The translations under genes were made by a program, and so were the position numbers. The notes below the pieces were generated by a model, which ran no database searches, was not told the DNA's origin, and saw nothing but the letters and a program-made list of their open reading frames with translations. Shown here in pieces: positions 10,175 through 20,035 of a stretch of 64,000 nucleotides of DNA. How positions within the stretch are numbered: position 1 is the first letter of the stretch; the number at the start of each line of letters is the position of its first letter. Origin of the DNA: Mycetohabitans endofungorum (GTDB lineage: Bacteria > Pseudomonadota > Gammaproteobacteria > Burkholderiales > Burkholderiaceae); assembly GCF_037477895.1 (NCBI RefSeq), contig NZ_CP132744.1, positions 1,860,001-1,924,000 of the forward strand, read 5' to 3'.

Positions 10175-12088
10175 CTATGCGACGAGCTTGGTCGTTTTCG
10201 CGTTGCCATCGTGCTTTTGCCGTTCCACGGTTGACAAGCGCTCGCGGATCGCGCTGGCAATTCCCGCCGCATCCAGACCGCATGCGGCAAGCAGCTTCGC
10301 CGGATCGCCATGGTCGACGAAACGGTCGGGAAGGCCCAATTGTAATACCGGTCGGTTTACCCCTGCCGCCTGTAGGGACTCGATGCACGCCGAGCCGGCG
10401 CCGCCCATCAATGTTCCTTCCTCGACAGTCACGAGTAGCTCATGCGTGTCGGCGAGCTGCCGCACGAGCGCCTCGTCCAGCGGCTTCACAAAACGCATGT
10501 TCGCCACCGTCGCGTCGAACTCCTGCGCCGCCGTCAGGCTCGGCGTCAGCATCGAGCCGAACGCCAGGATCGCCACCCGGTGGCCGGCCGGCGCATGCGA
10601 CTGCCGTCGGATCTCCCCCTTGCCCACCGGCACTGCGCTCAGCCGCTTTTGCGGGGCCACTCCAGGCCCCGTACCCCGCGGATAGCGCACCGCGCTCGGC
10701 CCGTCAAGCTGCAAGCCCGTGTGCAGCATCTGCCGGCACTCGTTCTCGTCGGCCGGCGCCATTACGACCATGTTCGGGATGCAGCGCAGGTACGCCATGT
10801 CGTAGGCGCCCGCATGCGTGGCCCCGTCCGCGCCCACCAGCCCCGCGCGGTCCAGCGCGAACATCACCGGCAGGTTCTGCAACGCCACGTCATGGATCAA
10901 CTGGTCGTAGCCGCGCTGCAGAAACGTCGAGTAGATCGCCACCACCGGCTTCAACCCTTCGGCCGCCAACCCGCCGGCGAAGGTCACCGCGTGCTGCTCG
11001 GCAATGCCCACGTCAAAATAGCGTTGCGGGAAGCGCTGCTCGAACTCCACCAGCCCCGAGCCCTCGCGCATCGCCGGCGTGATGCCCACCACCCGCGGGT
11101 CCAGTTCCGCCGCATCGCACAGCCATTCGCCGAAGACCTTGGTGTAGGTTTTCTTAGCGGCGCCGCCAGGCTTGATGCCCTCATCCGGATTAAACTTGCC
11201 CGGACCGTGGTACAGCACCGGATCGGCCTCGGCCAGCTTGTAGCCCTGGCCTTTTTTCGTCACCACGTGCAGGAACTGAGGGCCACGCAAGCCACGGATA
11301 TTCTGTAGCGTTGGAATCAGCGAATCGAGGTCGTGTCCATCAATTGGACCGATGTAATTGAAGCCAAATTCCTCGAACAGCGTCGCGGGCACCACCATGC
11401 CCTTTGCATGCTCCTCAAGCTTGCGCGCAAGCTCCAGCATCGGCGGCGCGTGGCGCAGCACCCGCTCGACGCCTTTTTTCGCGGTCGCATAGAACTTGCC
11501 TGACATCAGCCGCGCGAGGTACCGGTTCAGTGCCCCAACCGGCGGCGAAATCGACATGTCGTTGTCGTTCAGGATCACTAATAACGGGATGTCCTCACAC
11601 ACGCCGGCGTTGTTCAGTGCCTCGAATGCCTCGCCGGCGGTCATCGCACCGTCGCCAATTACCGCGATCGCATACCGGTCTTCGCCCTTGAGTTGACTGG
11701 CAACGGCCATGCCCAGCGCCGCCGAGATCGACGTGCTCGAATGCGCAGTGCCGAAGGTGTCGTACTCCGATTCGCAACGGCGCGGGAAGCCCGAGATGCC
11801 GCCAAGTTGGCGCAGCGTGCTCATCTGGTCCCGCCGTCCGGTCAAGATCTTGTGCGGATAGGTCTGATGGCCGACGTCCCAAACGATCCGGTCCGCCGGC
11901 GTGTCGAACACATAGTGCAGTGCAATGGTCAGTTCGACCGTGCCGAGATTCGATGACAGGTGGCCGCCCGTCTGCGATACGCTGTTGAGCACGAAGGCAC
12001 GCAGCTCATCGGCCAATGGCTGCAACTGCCGGCGTTCTAGGCGCCGCAGAGCGGCGGGGTCATCGATGGTTTTCAGCAAGTCGTACAT
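10175..12088 (-). CDS. dxs: 1-deoxy-D-xylulose-5-phosphate synthase
   Basis: Dxs condenses pyruvate and glyceraldehyde 3-phosphate in the first step of the MEP isoprenoid pathway. The protein shows the thiamine-diphosphate motif [16 protein letters not shown], the transketolase catalytic region [19 protein letters not shown], and the C-terminal transketolase domain. It starts [18 protein letters not shown] and is 637 residues, the usual size. Its neighbours ispA and xseB upstream form the common xseB-ispA-dxs operon. Confidence 0.97.
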   Translation of the reverse strand: MYDLLKTIDDPAALRRLERRQLQPLADELRAFVLNSVSQTGGHLSSNLGTVELTIALHYVFDTPADRIVWDVGHQTYPHKILTGRRDQMSTLRQLGGISGFPRRCESEYDTFGTAHSSTSISAALGMAVASQLKGEDRYAIAVIGDGAMTAGEAFEALNNAGVCEDIPLLVILNDNDMSISPPVGALNRYLARLMSGKFYATAKKGVERVLRHAPPMLELARKLEEHAKGMVVPATLFEEFGFNYIGPIDGHDLDSLIPTLQNIRGLRGPQFLHVVTKKGQGYKLAEADPVLYHGPGKFNPDEGIKPGGAAKKTYTKVFGEWLCDAAELDPRVVGITPAMREGSGLVEFEQRFPQRYFDVGIAEQHAVTFAGGLAAEGLKPVVAIYSTFLQRGYDQLIHDVALQNLPVMFALDRAGLVGADGATHAGAYDMAYLRCIPNMVVMAPADENECRQMLHTGLQLDGPSAVRYPRGTGPGVAPQKRLSAVPVGKGEIRRQSHAPAGHRVAILAFGSMLTPSLTAAQEFDATVANMRFVKPLDEALVRQLADTHELLVTVEEGTLMGGAGSACIESLQAAGVNRPVLQLGLPDRFVDHGDPAKLLAACGLDAAGIASAIRERLSTVERQKHDGNAKTTKLVA

Positions 12089-12229
12089 CGTCGTTCCATT
12101 CCAGACAATTCTGCGGCGCATACGCCGACGCTCCTGGCCAATGTGTGTCGCGCTGTATGTCGCCGGCCACCAGGCGGGCCGCCGCTGCGATCGCGGGCGC
12201 CACGCCACGCCCGCCGCCGGCGCGTCAGC

Positions 12230-13120
12230 TCAATTCACACGCTCCACTACCAGGTCAGCGATTTGCGCAAGCCGTAGCCCACGCTCGCCCAGCGGCGCAA
12301 GCGCCGCACGCGCGTCGCGACGCAGCTGCGCCGCGAGTTCCCGCGACGCCTGCAGCCCGATGATCGATACGTAGGTCGGTTTGTCGTTGGCCGCATCCTT
12401 ACCGGCTATCTTGCCAAGCGTGGCCGAGTCGGCGGTCACATCCAGGATGTCGTCGACCACCTGGAACGCCAGACCCACCGCCTTCGCATACGCATCGAGC
12501 CCGGCCTCGATGTCGGCCGACAGTCCGTCACCGCACAGCGCTCCCATCTTGACCGCCGCGCGCAGCAGCGCGCCGGTCTTCATCCGATGCATCGTCTCCA
12601 ACTGCGTCCGCGACAACCGCATGCCCACGCTCGCCAGATCGATCGCCTGCCCGCCCGCCATGCCGAGCGAGCCGCTCGCGCAAGCGAGTTCGCGCATCAA
12701 CGCGGCCTGCCGGTGCGCGTCGAGCGCGTCCGAGGCGAGCGCGATGAACGCTTGTGATTGCAGCGCATCACCGACGAGCAACCCTGTTGCCTCATCGTAC
12801 TGCACGTGCACCGTCGGCTTGCCGCGACGCATATCATCGTCGTCCATCGACGGCAAATCGTCGTGAACCAGCGAGTACACGTGAATCAACTCGAGCGCGC
12901 AGGCCGCCGCGTCAAGCCGCTGAGCAGGCGCGCCCAGCGCCTGGCCCGCTGCGTGGCACAACATCGGGCGCACACGCTTGCCGCCGTCCAGCACCGCATA
13001 GCGCATCGCCTGATGCAGCCGCATCGGCTCGACGTCCGCCGGCGGCAGCACCGCCGAGAGCGCCGCTTCGGTTCGCACTAGTACGTTGTGTACCCATTCG
13101 TCAAATGCCGTGGCGCTCAT
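12230..13120 (-). CDS. ispA: farnesyl diphosphate synthase
   Basis: A trans-isoprenyl diphosphate synthase that extends DMAPP with IPP to farnesyl diphosphate. It has both aspartate-rich motifs: DDLPSMDDDDMRRG (first) and VVDDILDVTADSATLGK (second). The length is 296 residues. The start MSATAFDEW makes an ATGA overlap with the end of xseB, which decides the start. It lies between xseB and dxs in one operon. Confidence 0.96.
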   Translation of the reverse strand: MSATAFDEWVHNVLVRTEAALSAVLPPADVEPMRLHQAMRYAVLDGGKRVRPMLCHAAGQALGAPAQRLDAAACALELIHVYSLVHDDLPSMDDDDMRRGKPTVHVQYDEATGLLVGDALQSQAFIALASDALDAHRQAALMRELACASGSLGMAGGQAIDLASVGMRLSRTQLETMHRMKTGALLRAAVKMGALCGDGLSADIEAGLDAYAKAVGLAFQVVDDILDVTADSATLGKIAGKDAANDKPTYVSIIGLQASRELAAQLRRDARAALAPLGERGLRLAQIADLVVERVN

Positions 13121-13398
13121 GCACACTCTCCGTCGTCAATCGCTGGATCGAGGGGCTTGAGCGTCTCGCCATCGAGTACGCGAACCTGTTGCTCGACTTT
13201 CTCGAGCTGCTGTTGGCAATACGCAACAAGGGCTGCACCGCGACGATATGCCGCAAGCGACGCTTCGAGACTCAACGCGCCCCCTTCCATTCGCTCGACC
13301 AGGGACTCGAGTTCGCCGAGCGCTGTTTCGTAATTGTCCGGCAACGGGACATCTGCCCCGTCAGGGGCTTGGGAAGCGGTGTTGGGCATCATGCACAT
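13117..13398 (-). CDS. xseB: exodeoxyribonuclease VII small subunit
   Basis: The small subunit of exonuclease VII, a single-strand DNA exonuclease. The core NYETALGELESLVERMEGG and SLEASLAAYRRGAALVAYCQ is the family helix pair. The start is uncertain among three close ATG codons; the first is used. The stop overlaps the ispA start by four bases, so translation is probably coupled. Confidence 0.9.
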   Translation of the reverse strand: MCMMPNTASQAPDGADVPLPDNYETALGELESLVERMEGGALSLEASLAAYRRGAALVAYCQQQLEKVEQQVRVLDGETLKPLDPAIDDGECA

Positions 13399-13573
13399 GT
13401 GTTCTGGCAAGTCACCTATTTTACGGCAAACGCCGGCCGGCCGGCAGCGAATGCGGCCTCAGCGTGCTGCGCGCCGAATACGCCGGGCCGGCAAATATAC
13501 TCCGATGACGCGGGTTCGCGTCATAAATACGATCCGGATCAAAGATTTAGATACCCCGTTTGCTCGGAGCGGG

Positions 13574-13579
13574 TATAAT
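13574..13579 (+). promoter_or_regulatory. candidate -10 box for the Rieske oxygenase gene
   Basis: A perfect TATAAT preceded by GCGGG lies 72 bp before the start of the Rieske gene. No good -35 hexamer is found at 16-18 bp, so this is a candidate only. The rest of the 250-bp spacer shows nothing else. Confidence 0.4.
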
Positions 13580-13650
13580 CTTGAGTTTCCCTAAATCGAT
13601 TTTTCGATGGTTGGGTTGTTCACTGCTTTCACGTCTGCACGGGAGTGGGA

Positions 13651-14757
13651 ATGTCCAATCTGAGCAATGCTCTGCAGCTCAAGTCTATTCACGGCCAGCT
13701 GCCTGTTTCAGCCTATTTCGACGAGGCGCTCCTCGCACGCGAGCTCGACGTCCTGTTCAAACGCGGTCCACGCTACATCGGCCATGAACTGATGGTGCCA
13801 GAAGCGGGGGACTATTTTGCGCTGCCCGCAGAGAATGAGGGCCGTCTACTGGTGCGTAATCCGCACGGTCGTATCGAACTGCTGTCAAACGTATGCCGGC
13901 ACCGGCAGGCCATCATGCTCAACGGTCGCGGGCATGTCGAGAACATTGTCTGCCCGCTGCACCGCTGGACATACGACCTGGGCGGCGAGCTGCTCGGCGC
14001 GCCGCACTTTTCAGACAATCCGTGCCTGAACCTGGGCGCCACGCCACTGCAGTCCTGGCACGGCATGCTGTTCGAGCGCAACGGCCGGGACGTCGCAAGC
14101 GATCTCGCGCGCCTGGGCCCGGCGAGCCACTTCGACTTTTCCGGGTACCTGTACGACCACACCGAAGTCCACGAGTGCAACTACAACTGGAAGACGTTTA
14201 TCGAGGTCTATCTCGAGGACTATCACGTCGTCCCGTTCCATCCTGGACTCGGTAATTTCGTTTCGTGCGATGATCTGCGATGGGAGTTCGGCGACTGGTA
14301 CAGCGTGCAGACAGTCGGCGTACACAGCGCCCTCGCGAATCCGGGTTCGCCGACATACCGCAAGTGGCACGACCAGTTGCTAAAGTTCCGCAACGGCGCG
14401 CCACCGGATTTCGGTGCGATCTGGATGGTGTACTACCCGAACGTCATGATCGAATGGTACCCGCACGTACTCATCGTGTCGTATCTGATCCCGCGCGGCG
14501 TGCAGCGCACGACGAACATCGTCGAGTTCTACTATCCGGAGGAAGTGGCGCTGTTCGAGCGCGAGATGGTTGAAGCCGAGCGCGCGGCCTATCTGGAGAC
14601 CGCCGTCGAGGACGACGAGATCGCCGAGCGAATGGATGCCGGACGTCGCGCGCTGCTCGCACGCGGCGAATCCCAAGTGGGGCCGTACCAAAGCCCGATG
14701 GAAGACGGCATGCAGCACTTCCACGAGTTCCTGCGTCGCGAGCTCGGCACGATTTGA
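13651..14757 (+). CDS. Rieske 2Fe-2S aromatic ring-hydroxylating oxygenase, alpha subunit type
   Basis: A 368-residue Rieske non-heme iron oxygenase. The N-terminal cluster site reads CRHRQAIMLNGRG, followed by CPLHRWTYDLGG (residues about 79-110), giving the two Cys-His pairs. The mononuclear iron site is EVYLEDYHVVPFHPGL (two histidines) with an acidic residue expected later. The substrate is unknown, and no beta subunit or reductase lies beside it. A GTG two codons upstream is the alternative start. It is followed by its own terminator. Confidence 0.88.
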   Translation: MSNLSNALQLKSIHGQLPVSAYFDEALLARELDVLFKRGPRYIGHELMVPEAGDYFALPAENEGRLLVRNPHGRIELLSNVCRHRQAIMLNGRGHVENIVCPLHRWTYDLGGELLGAPHFSDNPCLNLGATPLQSWHGMLFERNGRDVASDLARLGPASHFDFSGYLYDHTEVHECNYNWKTFIEVYLEDYHVVPFHPGLGNFVSCDDLRWEFGDWYSVQTVGVHSALANPGSPTYRKWHDQLLKFRNGAPPDFGAIWMVYYPNVMIEWYPHVLIVSYLIPRGVQRTTNIVEFYYPEEVALFEREMVEAERAAYLETAVEDDEIAERMDAGRRALLARGESQVGPYQSPMEDGMQHFHEFLRRELGTI

Positions 14758-14777
14758 CACACGCTTGCGACTAGTCG

Positions 14778-14802
14778 AGCCGGACTAAGATCCGGCTTTT
14801 TT
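14778..14802 (+). terminator. rho-independent terminator of the Rieske gene
   Basis: AGCCGGA pairs with TCCGGCT around a six-base loop and runs straight into a T tract. It lies 20 bp past the Rieske stop codon and before sseA. Confidence 0.85.
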
Positions 14803-14864
14803 GTTTAGACTAGGGTTAGCTCGCCCAAGGTCGATGTCATGACCGCCTCGCCAGGAGATTCGCC

Positions 14865-15734
14865 ATGCCGCAGCATCGCTACACCACGCTGATTTCCACC
14901 GAGAATTTGGCCACCCGGCTCGCCACACCCAGCGTAACCACACTCATTTTCGACTGCCGCTTCGATTTGGCCGACACGTCGGCCGGCGCGGCCGCGTATG
15001 ACGCTGCGCACATCCCGGGGGCACAGTACCTGGATATCGACCGCGACCTGTCCGGACTAAAGACTGGCACCAACGGGCGCCATCCGCTGCCTGAACGTGA
15101 GACGCTCGCACGCCGGCTCGCGCAGCGGGGCTTGAGCCGCGGCGTACAGGTAGTCGCCTACGACGCGCAAGGCGGCATGTTCGCCGCACGGCTGTGGTGG
15201 CTGCTGCGCTGGCTGGGCCACGAGGAGGTGGCGTTGCTCGATGGCGGGCTGCAGGCGTGGCAAGCCGCCGGGCAGCCGTTGGACAACGCGATACCGGCCA
15301 TCACCCCCGGCACGTTCACACCATCGCAGCCGCTGTCGATCAGCATCGACGTCCATGGCGTGCAGCAACAGATGAACGCGGCCGCGTGCCGGATGCTCGA
15401 CGCTCGGGCGCCGGACCGCTATCGCGGCGAGAACGAGACGATCGATCCGGTCGCCGGCCACATTCCGGGCGCTCGCCATCGCTTTTTCAAAGACAACCTC
15501 GCCGCAGACGGCCGCTTCAAGCCCGCCCACACGTTGCGCGACGAATTGTGCTCGTTGCTCGACGATACTGCGCCGGAGCACACGATTCTGTACTGCGGCT
15601 CCGGCGTCACCGCGTGCCACAATGTGCTTGCGATGGAAATCGCCGGATTGCACGGCGCGGTCCTGTACGCCGGGTCCTGGAGCGAATGGGTCGCGGACCC
15701 GGCCAGGCCTGTTGCCACCGGCGCGCAGCCCTGA
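14865..15734 (+). CDS. sseA: 3-mercaptopyruvate sulfurtransferase (two rhodanese domains)
   Basis: The enzyme moves sulfur from 3-mercaptopyruvate or thiosulfate to an acceptor. There are two rhodanese domains: an inactive one (residues about 10-140, with DIDRDLSG) and an active one whose loop CGSGVTACHN carries the catalytic cysteine. The CGSGV form of the loop is typical of mercaptopyruvate rather than thiosulfate specificity. The length is 289 residues. An AGGAG ribosome site precedes the ATG by eight bases. It ends 12 bp from the convergent ndh-like gene. Confidence 0.93.
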   Translation: MPQHRYTTLISTENLATRLATPSVTTLIFDCRFDLADTSAGAAAYDAAHIPGAQYLDIDRDLSGLKTGTNGRHPLPERETLARRLAQRGLSRGVQVVAYDAQGGMFAARLWWLLRWLGHEEVALLDGGLQAWQAAGQPLDNAIPAITPGTFTPSQPLSISIDVHGVQQQMNAAACRMLDARAPDRYRGENETIDPVAGHIPGARHRFFKDNLAADGRFKPAHTLRDELCSLLDDTAPEHTILYCGSGVTACHNVLAMEIAGLHGAVLYAGSWSEWVADPARPVATGAQP

Positions 15735-15746
15735 TTGGCCACGGGC

Positions 15747-17198
15747 TCAGTGCAGCTTGACCCGCGGCCGCGTGGTGCGCCGCAGCCCGTGCGCCAGCAT
15801 GTCGAGTAGCATCCGGCCATAGCCATGTAATGCGGCAATATGCATCCGGTACAGCGATTGATACATGAATCGCGCAAAGAGCCCCTCGACGAATAGGCTC
15901 TTGCCGATCAGGCCACCCATCAAATTACCGATTGCGTTGTGGCCCAGCGAGACGAGGGAGCCGAAGTCGCGATACGTATAGGTGGGCAAAGCGCGCCCGT
16001 CCAGACGCGCACGCAGCGCTTTGAGCAGGAAACTCGCTTGCTGGTGCGCCGCCTGGGCACGGGGTGGCACCGTCCGCTTGGCCTCGGGCCACGGGCATGC
16101 CGCGCAATCGCCAAGCGCAAAAATGTCGTCGTCGCTCTCGGTTTGCAACGTCGAACGCACGACCAGCTGGCCGAGTTTGTTGATGGCCAGCCCATCAAGC
16201 AACGCGAGCACCGGCGGCGCCTTGATGCCGGCCGCCCACACGGTCAAATCGGCGCGCAACACCTTTGCGCTGCCCGTGACGACCTCGCCGACACGCACTT
16301 CCGATACCGCTTCACCGGTCATCACCGAGACGTTGAGCCGTTGCAACAGCGCCGCCGTTGCGGCTGAAACGCGTTCCGGCAACGCCGGCAGGATCCGCGG
16401 GCCGGCCTCGATCAACACGATGCCGATGTCGGTGACGGGATCGAGTTTGTGCAAACCATACGCGGCCAGTACATGCGCCGTGTTGCGCAGTTCGGCCGAC
16501 AGCTCGACGCCGGTGGCGCCCCCGCCGACGATCGCGATCTGGATCCGCGGGCTGACCGCCCCACCCTGCGCAACACTGACCGCCCCGCCATGTGCAGCGC
16601 TGGCCGGCCCGCCGTACGCCGGGCTGGCAGCGCCGCCGGGCAGAGGCCCGTGCCCCACCGCTTGCGGGTGCGGCACGGCGGCCGCGGGTGTACCGTCGGC
16701 CGCCACGTCAGCGCTGGACAGCGGCCGCTGCGCGCGCATGCACGCGGCGATCAGACGGCGTCGGAAGCGTTCTGCCTGCGCGACCGTATCGAGCGCGATC
16801 GCGTGCTGCGCGGCGCCGGTTACGCCAAAGAAATGCGTGGTACTGCCAATTGCGATCACCAGCGTGTCGTAGGCGAGCGTGCGCTCAGGCAGCAGCTCGA
16901 TGTCATCCTCGTCGCGCACCGCGCTCACGCGAATCGTCTTTGCGGTGCGATTCAACCCAAGCAACTCGCCTTGCTGGAATTCGAAACCGTGCCAGCGCGC
17001 CTGCGCCGCATACTCAATCTGGTGCGTAAACGGATCCATGCTGCCGGCCGCCACTTCGTGCAACAACGGCTTCCAGATGTGGGTCGGATAGCGGTCCACG
17101 AGTACCACGCTGACGCGCTGCGACCTGACCCGGTTGCCGAGCCGCGTAGCCAGTTCCAATCCGCCAGCGCCGCCGCCGACCACAATGATCCGATGCAT
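15747..17198 (-). CDS. ndh: type II NADH dehydrogenase-like FAD oxidoreductase
   Basis: A membrane-associated flavoprotein likely to pass electrons from NADH to quinone. The FAD-binding N-terminus is MHRIIVVGGGAGGLELATRL, the NAD-binding motif is IAIVGGGATGVELSAEL, and ALGDCAACPW is the second FAD site. The length is about 483 residues, longer than the usual 430. The excess is largely a low-complexity insert just before the NAD motif (GGAVSVAQGGAVS and similar), encoded by a 24-bp tandem repeat. The start MHRIIVVGG removes an unlikely 31-residue leader. Ubiquinone specificity is inferred from the family. Confidence 0.88.
   Translation of the reverse strand: MHRIIVVGGGAGGLELATRLGNRVRSQRVSVVLVDRYPTHIWKPLLHEVAAGSMDPFTHQIEYAAQARWHGFEFQQGELLGLNRTAKTIRVSAVRDEDDIELLPERTLAYDTLVIAIGSTTHFFGVTGAAQHAIALDTVAQAERFRRRLIAACMRAQRPLSSADVAADGTPAAAVPHPQAVGHGPLPGGAASPAYGGPASAAHGGAVSVAQGGAVSPRIQIAIVGGGATGVELSAELRNTAHVLAAYGLHKLDPVTDIGIVLIEAGPRILPALPERVSAATAALLQRLNVSVMTGEAVSEVRVGEVVTGSAKVLRADLTVWAAGIKAPPVLALLDGLAINKLGQLVVRSTLQTESDDDIFALGDCAACPWPEAKRTVPPRAQAAHQQASFLLKALRARLDGRALPTYTYRDFGSLVSLGHNAIGNLMGGLIGKSLFVEGLFARFMYQSLYRMHIAALHGYGRMLLDMLAHGLRRTTRPRVKLH
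16552..16647. repeat. 24-bp coding minisatellite inside the ndh-like gene
   Basis: Units at 16552, 16576, 16600 and 16624 share the pattern CTGRCCGCCCCGCC, the last one weakly. Each unit encodes eight residues of the form GGAVSVAQ, keeping the frame. This is an insertion in a linker between the FAD and NAD halves. Confidence 0.85.
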
Positions 17199-17259
17199 GC
17201 CGATACCTCCGTCGTTAACCGTCATTCGCATGGCGCCGACAACGCCGGACCACCCGGCG

Positions 17260-20034
17260 TCAATGCGCTTCCTCCCAGTTGGCACCCGCACCCAATTCAG
17301 CGACCAGCGGCACGTTGAGTTGAGCGACCGAACACATCAGCTCGGGCACCTTGGCGCGGATAATCTCCAATTCATCGTCGGGCACCTCCAGCACCAATTC
17401 GTCATGGACCTGCATGATCAATCGCGACTTCACGCGCGCGCGCTCGATCCAATCCTGCACAGCGATCATCGACAGCTTGATCAGATCGGCCGCGGTCCCT
17501 TGCATCGGCGCGTTAATCGCGGCGCGCTCGGCGGCCTGACGGCGCGGGCCATTGCCGCCGTTGATCTCCGGCAGCCACAGCCGGCGACCAAACACGGTCT
17601 GGACGAAACCGCGCGACTTCGCCTCCATCCGCGTCTCGTCCATATACCGCGCGACCCCCGGATAGCGAGCAAAATAGCGGTCGATATAAAGTTTGGCCGC
17701 GTCGCGCGCAATGCCCAGATTCGATGCAAGGCCAAACGCGCTCATGCCATAGATCAAGCCGAAATTGATCACTTTCGCGATGCGCCGCTGCTCGCTCGTG
17801 ACCTCCTGCCGCGTCACGCCGAAGATTTCCGACGCAGTCGCGCGGTGCACGTCCTCGCCGTGCTCGAAGGCCGCCATCAGCGACGCGTCGCCCGAGATGT
17901 GCGCCATGATGCGCAACTCGATCTGCGAGTAATCAGCCGAGACGATGCTACTGCCCGGCGGCGCGATGAACGCTTCACGGATACGCCGCCCTTCCGGCGT
18001 GCGAACCGGAATGTTCTGCAGATTCGGATCATTGGACGCAAGCCGCCCGGTCACGGCTACTGCCTGTGCATAGTTGGTATGCACGCGGCCAGTGTCCGGA
18101 TTGATCATCTTCGGCAGCTTGTCCGTATAGGTCGACTTGAGCTTGGTCAACGCGCGGTAGTCGAGCAACACCTTCGGCAGCGGATAGTCCTCGGCGAGCT
18201 TCTGCAATACGTCCTCGTCGGTGGACGGCGCGCCTGACGGGGTCTTCTTGACCACCGGCAACTGCAACCGCTGGAAGAAGATCTCGCCGATCTGCTTCGG
18301 CGAATTCAAATTGAACTCGCCGCCAGCTAGGGCATACGCCTCGGCCTGCAACTCCAGCATCCGGATGCCAAGCTCGTTGCTCTGCGCAACGAGCCGGTCT
18401 TTATCGATCAGCACGCCGTTGCGCTCGATGATCTGCAGCACGCGCGCCGTCGGCAGCTCAATCGATCGATAAACGTAGTCTAGCTCTTTCTCGACCTGGA
18501 TCTGCGGATATAGCACCTGGTGCAACCGCAACGTGATGTCGGCATCCTCGGCGGAATATTCGGTGGCCACGTCCACCGAGACCTCGTCGAAGCCGATTTG
18601 CGCCGCACCTTTGCCGGCGACGTCCTCGTACTTAATCGTCTTTACGCCGAGATGCCGCGTCGCGAGATTGTCCATGTCGTGCGGACGGTGCGATTCGAGC
18701 ACATACGATTCGAGCAGCGTGTCATGCTCAATGCCGGCCAGCGTGATGCCATGATTCGCCAAGACCTGTGCATCATACTTCAGATGCTGGCCAACCTTCT
18801 TATGTGCGGCGCTCTCCAGCCACGGCTTGAGCCGCGCGAGCACCTCGTCGCGCGGCAGTTGCACCGGATGATCCGGCCCGCGGTGCGCGAGCGGAATATA
18901 TGCGGCGCGCCCGGGATCGGTCGCAAACGATATGCCGACAATACGCGCGCGCATCGGGTCCAGCGATGTGGTCTCGGTGTCAAACGACGTGAGGGGCGCC
19001 GCCTCGATCACCGTCAGCCACCGCTCGAACTGCTCCCATGCATTGACGGTTTCGTACTGTCGCTCGATGTCGGTCGCCGGCGCCGGCTCGACCACGCCGG
19101 GGCCGAGCGCGACCCCGCCGTCGGCCGTGGCCGTGAACATGTCGGGCCCGGCCTCGCTATCGAGCTCGCGCAACCACGTCTTGAAGCCGTGCCGCAAATA
19201 AATGTCGCGCAATTCGTCCTTAGCTTCTGCCCGTGCCTGCAGCGACTCGGCTATGGACTGCACTTGCGGGAACAAGTCGCATTCGGTATGCACGGTAACG
19301 AGCCGGCGCGCGGTGGGCAGGAACGCGAGCACACGACGCAGGTTGTCGCCAACCGCGCCCTTGATATCGTTCGCGTGCTCGATGATACCGTCCAGCGTCT
19401 GATACTGTGCGAGCCATTTGAGCGCGGTCTTCGGTCCGCACTTATCCACGCCCGGCACGTTGTCGACGGTATCGCCGATCAACGTCAGATAGTCGACGAT
19501 ACGCTCGGGGGGCACGCCGAACTTCGCGATCACGCCGTCGCGGTCGAGCCGCTCATTGGTCATCGTGTTGATCAACGTGACGCGCTCGTTCACCAGTTGC
19601 GCGAGGTCCTTATCGCCCGTAGACACCACCACGTTCATGCCAGCCTGCGCAGCGCGCACCGCCAGCGTGCCGATCACGTCGTCGGCCTCCACGCGCTCGA
19701 TCATCAGCAGCGGCCAGCCGAGCGCGCGCACCGCGACGTGGATTGGCTCGATCTGACGGGACAAGTCCTCGGGCATCGGCGGGCGGTGCGCCTTATAGTC
19801 CGGATACCAGTCGTCGCGAAACGTCTTGCCCTTCGCATCGAACACGCACGCGCTATACTCTGCGGGAATGTCGCGACGCAATCGCCTCATCATGTTGATG
19901 AGACCGTACAGCGCACCCGTCGGACCACCGTCCGGCCCGCGCAAGTCCGGCATCGCATGGTAGGCCCGGTATAAATAGCTCGAACCATCGACCAATAGCA
20001 GGGTCTTGCCTTCGAGGTTCTGATTTTCAAGCAT
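17260..20034 (-). CDS. polA: DNA polymerase I
   Basis: A 924-residue repair and Okazaki-maturation polymerase. Domain order is 5'-3' exonuclease (LLLVDGSSYLYRAYHAM at the start, then STGDKDLAQLV), 3'-5' proofreading exonuclease with its Asp-x-Glu site kept (SFDTETTSLDP), then the polymerase with SADYSQIELRIMAHISGDA (motif A), RRIAKVINFGLIYGMS (motif B) and QVHDELVLEVP (motif C). All catalytic motifs are present. Its ATG lies one base from the ATG of the divergent LOG gene, so its ribosome site and promoter must lie inside that gene. Confidence 0.97.
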   Translation of the reverse strand: MLENQNLEGKTLLLVDGSSYLYRAYHAMPDLRGPDGGPTGALYGLINMMRRLRRDIPAEYSACVFDAKGKTFRDDWYPDYKAHRPPMPEDLSRQIEPIHVAVRALGWPLLMIERVEADDVIGTLAVRAAQAGMNVVVSTGDKDLAQLVNERVTLINTMTNERLDRDGVIAKFGVPPERIVDYLTLIGDTVDNVPGVDKCGPKTALKWLAQYQTLDGIIEHANDIKGAVGDNLRRVLAFLPTARRLVTVHTECDLFPQVQSIAESLQARAEAKDELRDIYLRHGFKTWLRELDSEAGPDMFTATADGGVALGPGVVEPAPATDIERQYETVNAWEQFERWLTVIEAAPLTSFDTETTSLDPMRARIVGISFATDPGRAAYIPLAHRGPDHPVQLPRDEVLARLKPWLESAAHKKVGQHLKYDAQVLANHGITLAGIEHDTLLESYVLESHRPHDMDNLATRHLGVKTIKYEDVAGKGAAQIGFDEVSVDVATEYSAEDADITLRLHQVLYPQIQVEKELDYVYRSIELPTARVLQIIERNGVLIDKDRLVAQSNELGIRMLELQAEAYALAGGEFNLNSPKQIGEIFFQRLQLPVVKKTPSGAPSTDEDVLQKLAEDYPLPKVLLDYRALTKLKSTYTDKLPKMINPDTGRVHTNYAQAVAVTGRLASNDPNLQNIPVRTPEGRRIREAFIAPPGSSIVSADYSQIELRIMAHISGDASLMAAFEHGEDVHRATASEIFGVTRQEVTSEQRRIAKVINFGLIYGMSAFGLASNLGIARDAAKLYIDRYFARYPGVARYMDETRMEAKSRGFVQTVFGRRLWLPEINGGNGPRRQAAERAAINAPMQGTAADLIKLSMIAVQDWIERARVKSRLIMQVHDELVLEVPDDELEIIRAKVPELMCSVAQLNVPLVAELGAGANWEEAH

Positions 20035-20035
20035 T

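Noticed and set aside
12754..13578. Long plus-strand frame across ispA and xseB
   Set aside because: Shadow of the minus-strand genes in GC-rich DNA; composition is Arg/Ala-rich without motifs.
18520..19974. 484-codon plus-strand frame opposite polA
   Set aside because: Antisense to the polymerase with all polA motifs intact; no ribosome site and no family resemblance.
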